A stretch of 8,052 nt of DNA, from assembly GCA_019313605.1 (NCBI GenBank), contig JAFDAW010000118.1:1-8052 (forward strand), in the 5' to 3' direction. Source of the stretch: Deltaproteobacteria bacterium. Lineage in GTDB: Bacteria > Myxococcota_A > UBA9160 > SMWR01. Position 1 is the stretch's first letter. Each line of letters begins with the position of its first letter. Made by a program: the position numbers and the translations under genes. Positions 1-8,052 of this stretch are shown one piece after another. Under the pieces are notes generated by a model, which worked only from the letters and a program-made list of their open reading frames with translations, had not been told where the DNA came from and made no database searches.

Positions 1-3510
<3,510 letters not shown>

Positions 3511-3515
3511 AGCGG

Positions 3516-3522
3516 CTCCCCC
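3516..3522 (-). promoter_or_regulatory. Ribosome-binding site for rpoC (decides the TTG start)
   Basis: The minus strand reads GGGGGAG followed by 5 bases (CCGCT) and then TTG at 3510. This purine-rich Shine-Dalgarno-like stretch is well placed for TTG, while no comparable stretch precedes the in-frame ATG at 3549. It supports the shorter protein, whose N-terminus (LRDLYNLFEKP, first residue read as Met) lines up with the usual RpoC start. Confidence 0.7.
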
Positions 3523-3530
3523 AGCGATTG

Positions 3531-3547
3531 GCGAGGTCGAACCTCGC
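3531..3547 (-). other. Perfect hairpin in the rpoB-rpoC spacer
   Basis: The minus strand has arms GCGAGGT and ACCTCGC around a 3-base TCG loop, a perfect 7-bp stem. It ends 8 bases upstream of the rpoC Shine-Dalgarno stretch and covers the last base of the alternative ATG (3547-3549). No T-run follows, so it is not a standard intrinsic terminator. It could influence rpoC translation or transcript processing or stability; the function is inferred only from position. Confidence 0.5.
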
Positions 3548-3559
3548 ATTGCGATTCAA

Positions 3560-3574
3560 GGCGGCGTCTCCGCC
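3560..3574 (-). other. Small weak hairpin after the rpoB stop codon
   Basis: The minus strand reads GGCGG, a 5-base loop AGACG, then CCGCC, starting 12 bases past the rpoB TAG (3587-3589). The stem is only 5 bp but all G-C. No T-run follows, so termination is unlikely. In GC-rich DNA such short stems arise easily by chance, so this is a weak call. Confidence 0.25.
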
Positions 3575-3586
3575 CCGAGTCGCGTT

Positions 3587-6500
3587 CTAGTTCTTGTCTT
3601 CCATCAATTCGATATCGAGGCCGAGTGCCTGCAATTCCTTTACGAGAACGTTGAAGCTCTCGGGCAATCCGGGCTCGAGCACATTTTCACCCTTCACGAT
3701 CGACTCGTAGATCCGAGTTCGACCGAGCACGTCGTCGGACTTCACCGTCAAGAACTCCTGCAGCGCGAACGCGGCCCCGTAGGCCTCCATCGCCCACACC
3801 TCCATCTCACCGAGGCGCTGGCCACCAAACTGCGCCTTGCCGCCCAGGGGCTGCTGGGTGACGAGGCTGTAGGGCCCGATGCTCCGCGAGTGAATCTTGT
3901 CTGCAGCGAGGTGGTGAAGCTTCATGATGTAGAGAACGCCGACCGTGACATCCATATCGAAAGGCTCACCGGATCGCCCGTCGAAGAGCACCGTCTGCCC
4001 GTTGCGGGGCAGGCCGGCTCGATCGAGTTCCGCGCGGATCTCGTCTTCACTGGCTCCGTCGAAAACCGATGTCGCGAGGTGGACGCCATTGCGAGCATCC
4101 TGCGCGAGGGCGACGATCGATTCGTCGCCGGCTTCGTCGAGCCGCTTCGAGATCTGGTCGTCTGCGTAGACTTCCTTGAGACGATCTCGCAGGGATCCGA
4201 TTGCGGTTTCCCGATGATCCGAGAGCATTTCCTCCACCCGCTCTCCGAGACCGTGCGCCGCCCAGCCCAGATGGGTCTCCAGAACCTGTCCCACATTCAT
4301 ACGGGACGGCACACCGAGCGGATTGAGAACGATGTCGACGGGGGTTCCGTCCGCCATATAGGGCATGTCCTCTTCCGGAAGGATCCGCGAGATCACACCC
4401 TTGTTGCCGTGGCGTCCGGCCATCTTGTCGCCGACGGAGAGCTTCCGCTTGATGGCGAGATAGACCTTGACCATCTTGAAGACGCCCGGCGGAAGCTCGT
4501 CGCCCCGCTTGAGACGCGCAATCTTTTCGTCGAAGACCGCCTTGATGACCGCCGCCTGATCGTCGGCTCCCTGGTAGAGCCGGTCCACCTGGTCCTGAAC
4601 CCGCGCGTCGACGAGTTGGATGTCTCGCCAACGCCGCGTCGGAATCTCATCCAGGACGGCGTCCGTGATCGTACCCTTGGCCTCGATCCAGCTGGCGTCG
4701 TGGCGATCGTCACCCACGCGGTTCGCGGCCTTCTTCCCGGCGATCAGCTCCCGGATCTTGCGGGACATGCTGTCGCGGATGATGCGGACCTCGTCCTCCT
4801 GGTCCTTCCGGAGGCGCTCGACTTCCAATTCCTCGATGGCCTGCGCGCGCTCGTCTTTCTCGACGCCACGGCGGGAAAACACCTGGGCGCCGATCACGGT
4901 TCCACTCACACCCGGCGGCAACCTCAGGGAAGTATCCCGGACGTCTCCGGCCTTCTCACCGAAGATCGCACGCAAGAGGCGCTCTTCGGGTGAAAGCTGG
5001 GTTTCGCCCTTCGGCGTGATCTTCCCGACCAGAACATCGTCGGATTTGACCTCGGCCCCGATTCGAACGATGCCGGACTCGTCGAGATCCTTCAGGGCCT
5101 CTTCGCCGACGTTCGGAATGTCGCGGGTGATCTCTTCCTTTCCGAGTTTCGTGTCGCGCGCGACAGACTCGTACTCTTCGATATGGATCGAAGTGTAGGA
5201 GTCGTCCTTGACCACCCGCTCGGAAATCAGGATGGAGTCCTCGAAGTTGTACCCACCCCAGGGCATGAAGGCGACGACGACGTTGCGCCCAAGCGCCAGT
5301 TCACCGTTGTCCGTCGCCGGCCCGTCCGCGATCACCTGCCCACTCCTGACGTGGTCACCACGCTTTACGATGGGCTTCTGGTTGATGCAGGTGTTCTGGT
5401 TGGAGCGCTGGTATTTGATCAGATTGATGATGTCGATGTTCGAGCCCGTGCCCTCGTCCTCGTCGGGCTTGATGACGATTCGAGATGCATCGACAGACTC
5501 CACGACACCATCCCGCTTCGCGACAACCGTCACTCCCGAGTCGCGCGCGACGACCGCCTCGATCCCAGTTCCGACGAGCGGCGCCGTGGCGCGCATCAGC
5601 GGAACGGCCTGACGTTGCATGTTCGAACCCATCAGCGCGCGATTCGCGTCGTCGTTTTCGAGGAACGGAATCAGCGATGCAGCAACCGATACCAACTGGT
5701 TCGGAGAAACGTCCATCATCTGGACGTTGGTCGACGGGACCATGATGGACTCACCGCCCTCGCGCGACAACACGGTCTCGCGAACGTAGTGCCCATCGGC
5801 ATCGATCGGGGCATTTGCCTGGGCGATGGAGAGATTCTCCTCGTCCAGGGCCGACAGATACTTCACCTCGTTGGAAACCTTCCCGTCGGTCACTGTGCGA
5901 TAGGGCGTCTCGATGAAGCCCAGATCGTTCACCCGTGCAAACGTCGAAAGCGAGGCGATCAGTCCGATGTTCGGTCCTTCCGGGGTTTCGATCGGGCAGA
6001 TTCGACCGTAATGCGTCGGATGGACGTCCCGCACCTCGAATCCCGCGCGCTCCCGGGTCAAACCGCCCGGCCCGAGTGCAGACAGTCGCCGCTTGTGGGT
6101 GACTGCGGAGAGCGGGTTGGTCTGATCCATGAACTGTGAGAGCTGACTCGATCCGAAGAATTCCTTGATGACTGCGGACACCGGCTTCGAGTTGATCAGA
6201 TCGTGGGGCATCAGCGTCTCGATCTCTTGAAGCGACATTCGCTCCTTGATCGCGCGCTCCATCCGCACCAATCCAATCCGGTACTGATTTTCGAGCAGTT
6301 CGCCGACGACCCGGACACGCCGGTTTCCGAGGTGGTCGATGTCATCGACCCGCTTCGTGGGATCGGCACCATTCTTGAGATCCACCAGGTACTTGACGGC
6401 CGCGAGAATGTCTTCCCTGCGCAGGGTCGGCAGGTCGGCCAGGGCCACTTCTTCGACGATGCCCTTGGTTCCCTGGGGCCGGAATTCGACCCGCTCGCTG

Positions 6501-7777
6501 GTATCGTGGGCGAGCTTGTGGTTGACCTTCAAACGGCCCACGCGCGAAAGATCGTAGCGCTCCGCGTTGAAGAAGAGGTTGTTGAAGAGGTTCGTGGCCG
6601 TGTCGAGGGTGGGCGGATCGCCGGGCCGCAGGCGCCGGTAGATCTCGATGACGGCTTCGTCCGTCGACAGCGTCTTATCGACACCCAGCGTGTCGCGCAG
6701 CGCCATCCCGGAGGTGAGCGGATCGAGATAGAGGAGCGGAAATTCCGTGATCCCCCGGGTCTTGAATTCCTCGAGGTGAGCTTCCGAGAGCTCTTCGTTG
6801 CACTCGAGCAGCACCTCGCCCGTCGTTTCGTCGACGATGTCCACCGGTGCCACGCGCTTGACCGCATCCAGTCGAATGAGGTCCTCGAGTCCAACCTGAA
6901 TCCACTTCAAGCCAGCCTCGGTGATCTTGCGCATCCCCGCAGAGGTGATCTTCCGATCCTTGCGCACCAGGATGTTGTTGTCGTCGTCGCGGATCTCCCG
7001 CGTGCAGCGCTGCCCGATCAGGAGTTCGGGAACAACACTCTTCATGATCTTCTTGCCATCGATCCGAATCATTTCCGAATCGTAGAAATAGGCGAGCAAC
7101 TCCTCGGGTGAATAACCGAGGGCCTTCAGCAGGACGGTGACATGGATCTTGCGCCGCCGGTCGATGCGAGCGAACAGGAGATCCTTGTGGTCGAACTCGA
7201 GGTCGAGCCACGATCCCCGATACGGGATGATGCGACAGGAGAAGATCTTCTTGCCGGCCGCGCTGACCGTCGTCGAGATCGACGTGTCGTAGAAGATGCC
7301 GGGCGACCGATGCAACTGCGAAACGACGACGCGCTCCGTTCCGTTGATGATGAAGGTTCCCTGCTCGGTCATCACGGGGATTTCCCCGAAATAGACCTCC
7401 TGCTCCTTCACATCGCGGATCGCCTGTGATCCCCCGCTGTCGTCCCAGGCGACGAGTCGAATCGTCACCTTGAACGGCGCCGCGTAGGTCATCCCACGCG
7501 CGAGGCAATCCTGGACGTCGTACTTCGGCTCCTCGAGGGTGTAACCCACGAACTCGAGTGACGCGGAGTCGTTGAAGTCCTTGATCGGAAATACCGAGTT
7601 GAACACCGCCTGCAGGCCGACGTTTTCGCGCTTTTCCATCTCGATGTCGGTCTGCAGAAAACGCTGAAAGGTCTGCTTCTGGATCTGGATGAGATCCGGA
7701 ATTTCCAGGACCGCGGGGATCTTGGAGTAGCCCTTGCGTATTCGGGGCAGATTCTCGGAGAACGCAACTTGATTCAC
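3587..7777 (-). CDS. rpoB: DNA-directed RNA polymerase subunit beta (rpoB), complete
   Basis: Second-largest subunit of core RNA polymerase; it forms the pincer opposite beta' and contributes to nucleotide binding and the RNA exit path. The protein is 1396 residues from GTG at 7777 to TAG at 3587-3589, against 1342 in E. coli. Seen in order: RIRK at 12-15; NGTERVVVSQLHRSPG about 145-160; rifampicin-binding region about 542-568 (Q548, D551, H561, R564, S566, L568, all the usual sensitive-type residues); HPTHYGR and CPIETPEGPNIGL about 586-607; GYNFEDS with E846 and D847; a charged, helical SI2-type insertion about 975-1090; GDKMAGRHGNKG with active-centre lysines K1118 and K1126; QQPLGGKAQFGGQR near 1308 and the C-terminal clamp segment that packs with beta'. 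GTG is preferred because GAGG sits 6 bases upstream; an in-frame TTG at 7792 would add five residues (product 1401) but has no Shine-Dalgarno. It lies between rplL and rpoC as in most bacteria, with extra residues in the beta lobe. Confidence 0.98.
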   Translation of the reverse strand: MNQVAFSENLPRIRKGYSKIPAVLEIPDLIQIQKQTFQRFLQTDIEMEKRENVGLQAVFNSVFPIKDFNDSASLEFVGYTLEEPKYDVQDCLARGMTYAAPFKVTIRLVAWDDSGGSQAIRDVKEQEVYFGEIPVMTEQGTFIINGTERVVVSQLHRSPGIFYDTSISTTVSAAGKKIFSCRIIPYRGSWLDLEFDHKDLLFARIDRRRKIHVTVLLKALGYSPEELLAYFYDSEMIRIDGKKIMKSVVPELLIGQRCTREIRDDDNNILVRKDRKITSAGMRKITEAGLKWIQVGLEDLIRLDAVKRVAPVDIVDETTGEVLLECNEELSEAHLEEFKTRGITEFPLLYLDPLTSGMALRDTLGVDKTLSTDEAVIEIYRRLRPGDPPTLDTATNLFNNLFFNAERYDLSRVGRLKVNHKLAHDTSERVEFRPQGTKGIVEEVALADLPTLRREDILAAVKYLVDLKNGADPTKRVDDIDHLGNRRVRVVGELLENQYRIGLVRMERAIKERMSLQEIETLMPHDLINSKPVSAVIKEFFGSSQLSQFMDQTNPLSAVTHKRRLSALGPGGLTRERAGFEVRDVHPTHYGRICPIETPEGPNIGLIASLSTFARVNDLGFIETPYRTVTDGKVSNEVKYLSALDEENLSIAQANAPIDADGHYVRETVLSREGGESIMVPSTNVQMMDVSPNQLVSVAASLIPFLENDDANRALMGSNMQRQAVPLMRATAPLVGTGIEAVVARDSGVTVVAKRDGVVESVDASRIVIKPDEDEGTGSNIDIINLIKYQRSNQNTCINQKPIVKRGDHVRSGQVIADGPATDNGELALGRNVVVAFMPWGGYNFEDSILISERVVKDDSYTSIHIEEYESVARDTKLGKEEITRDIPNVGEEALKDLDESGIVRIGAEVKSDDVLVGKITPKGETQLSPEERLLRAIFGEKAGDVRDTSLRLPPGVSGTVIGAQVFSRRGVEKDERAQAIEELEVERLRKDQEDEVRIIRDSMSRKIRELIAGKKAANRVGDDRHDASWIEAKGTITDAVLDEIPTRRWRDIQLVDARVQDQVDRLYQGADDQAAVIKAVFDEKIARLKRGDELPPGVFKMVKVYLAIKRKLSVGDKMAGRHGNKGVISRILPEEDMPYMADGTPVDIVLNPLGVPSRMNVGQVLETHLGWAAHGLGERVEEMLSDHRETAIGSLRDRLKEVYADDQISKRLDEAGDESIVALAQDARNGVHLATSVFDGASEDEIRAELDRAGLPRNGQTVLFDGRSGEPFDMDVTVGVLYIMKLHHLAADKIHSRSIGPYSLVTQQPLGGKAQFGGQRLGEMEVWAMEAYGAAFALQEFLTVKSDDVLGRTRIYESIVKGENVLEPGLPESFNVLVKELQALGLDIELMEDKN

Positions 7778-7783
7778 GTTTCG

Positions 7784-7787
7784 CCTC
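7784..7787 (-). promoter_or_regulatory. Ribosome-binding site for rpoB (favours the GTG start)
   Basis: The minus strand shows GAGG, then 6 bases (CGAAAC), then GTG at 7777-7775. The competing in-frame TTG at 7792 is preceded by an A/T-rich stretch (AATAAATTT) with no Shine-Dalgarno match. The site lies inside the longer reading frame, so only one of the two starts is likely to be used much. Confidence 0.6.
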
Positions 7788-7819
7788 GCCAAAATTTATT
7801 CGAGTTGCATTGAACCGCT

Positions 7820-7846
7820 GCGTGCGTCAACAAAGCTGACACACGC
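7820..7846 (-). other. Hairpin in the rplL-rpoB spacer, possible processing or attenuation element
   Basis: On the minus strand the arms are GCGTGTGTCA and TGACGCACGC, separated by a 7-base loop. They form a 10-bp RNA stem in which nine pairs are Watson-Crick and one is U-G. It is not followed by a T-run, so it is unlikely to be a strong intrinsic terminator. In E. coli the rplL-rpoB spacer is known to hold an attenuator and an RNase III cleavage site that lower rpoBC expression relative to the ribosomal protein genes. This hairpin occupies the equivalent place, but a shared role is inference. Confidence 0.5.
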
Positions 7847-7866
7847 GCCCATGTCGCCGTGCTGAT

Positions 7867-8052
7867 CTACTTGATGTCGACCTGGCCGCCGGCTCCCTCG
7901 ATCTTCTCTTTGATCTTTTGTGCCTCGTCCTTGGCAACTCCTTCCTTGATCGCCTTGGGTGCACTCTCCACCAACTCCTTGGCTTCCTTGAGGCCAAGGC
8001 TGGTGATCGCACGTACTTCCTTGATGACCTGAATCTTCTTGTCGCCAATCCC
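7867..8052 (-). CDS. rplL: Ribosomal protein bL12 (L7/L12), C-terminal domain only, 5' end cut by window
   Basis: Stalk protein of the large ribosomal subunit; its C-terminal domain recruits and stimulates the translation GTPases EF-Tu, EF-G, IF2 and RF3. The last 61 codons are in the window, ending at TAG (7867-7869), about half of the usual 120-130 residue protein. The N-terminal dimerisation domain and hinge lie upstream. The visible part is the whole compact C-terminal domain: KKIQVIKEVR (helix carrying the conserved Ile-Lys and Arg of the factor-binding face), then LGLKEAKELVESAPKAIKEG, and a closing helix and strand ending GGQVDIK. These correspond closely to the E. coli segments KVAVIKAVR and GLGLKEAKDLVESAP. 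The stop codon is 89 bases before the rpoB GTG, with a hairpin between. Identification is secure; the start cannot be judged from this window. Confidence 0.97.
   Translation of the reverse strand, partial: GIGDKKIQVIKEVRAITSLGLKEAKELVESAPKAIKEGVAKDEAQKIKEKIEGAGGQVDIK

Noticed and set aside
3511..3586. Intrinsic terminator between rpoB and rpoC
   Set aside because: The stems are short (5 and 7 bp) and neither is followed by a T-run on the transcribed strand. Termination here would also separate rpoC from its operon.
3890..7111. Three long plus-strand open frames opposite rpoB (3890-4993, 5183-6139, 6203-7111)
   Set aside because: All three share the codon-aligned antisense register with rpoB and have the same cause: scarce TTA, CTA and TCA codons in a highly expressed GC-rich gene. 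None has a recognisable product.
7795..7835. Possible promoter for rpoB beginning with TTGACG on the minus strand in the rplL-rpoB spacer
   Set aside because: No -10-like hexamer lies at 16-18 bases spacing; the A/T-rich AATAAATT is about 25 bases away. TTGACG is also part of the hairpin loop and arm, so it is better explained by the stem. Read-through from the upstream ribosomal protein promoter is the simpler view.

Overview
The window is a stretch of the bacterial ribosomal-protein/RNA-polymerase operon. All genes lie on the minus strand, so transcription runs from high to low coordinates. In transcription order it holds the 3' half of rplL (ribosomal protein bL12, C-terminal domain; about 7867-8052), a complete rpoB (RNA polymerase beta subunit; about 3587-7777) and the first 1170 codons of rpoC (beta' subunit; from about 3510 down to base 1, where the window cuts it). 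About 97% of the window is coding. The only non-coding DNA is two spacers of 89 and 76 bases, each with a hairpin and a Shine-Dalgarno-like site.

The organism looks like a GC-rich Gram-negative bacterium; the first line of sequence is 37/60 G+C. Both large subunits carry the insertions found in proteobacterial-type polymerases (beta SI2, and beta' SI3 inside the trigger loop). From memory, the beta N-terminus and the beta' opening (a LYNLFEKPKDPL-type start) resemble deltaproteobacterial-grade groups such as Desulfobacterota or Myxococcota. That placement is an impression and was not computed. Initiation codons are unconventional: the best-supported starts are GTG for rpoB and TTG for rpoC.

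The genes work together directly. bL12 forms the ribosomal stalk that recruits translation GTPases. Beta and beta' assemble with alpha2 and omega into core RNA polymerase, forming the two jaws and the shared active centre. Every core catalytic and zinc-binding residue I checked is present, and no frameshift or internal stop was found in any of the three frames.

No mobile element, CRISPR array, RNA gene, defence system or novel operon is visible. The points worth a second look are modest. Two residues of the beta' ppGpp-binding site 1 are substituted while the site 2 signature is intact. There is a roughly 20-residue expansion in the beta lobe, hairpins in both spacers, and an upstream in-frame ATG that may mislead automatic start calls for rpoC.
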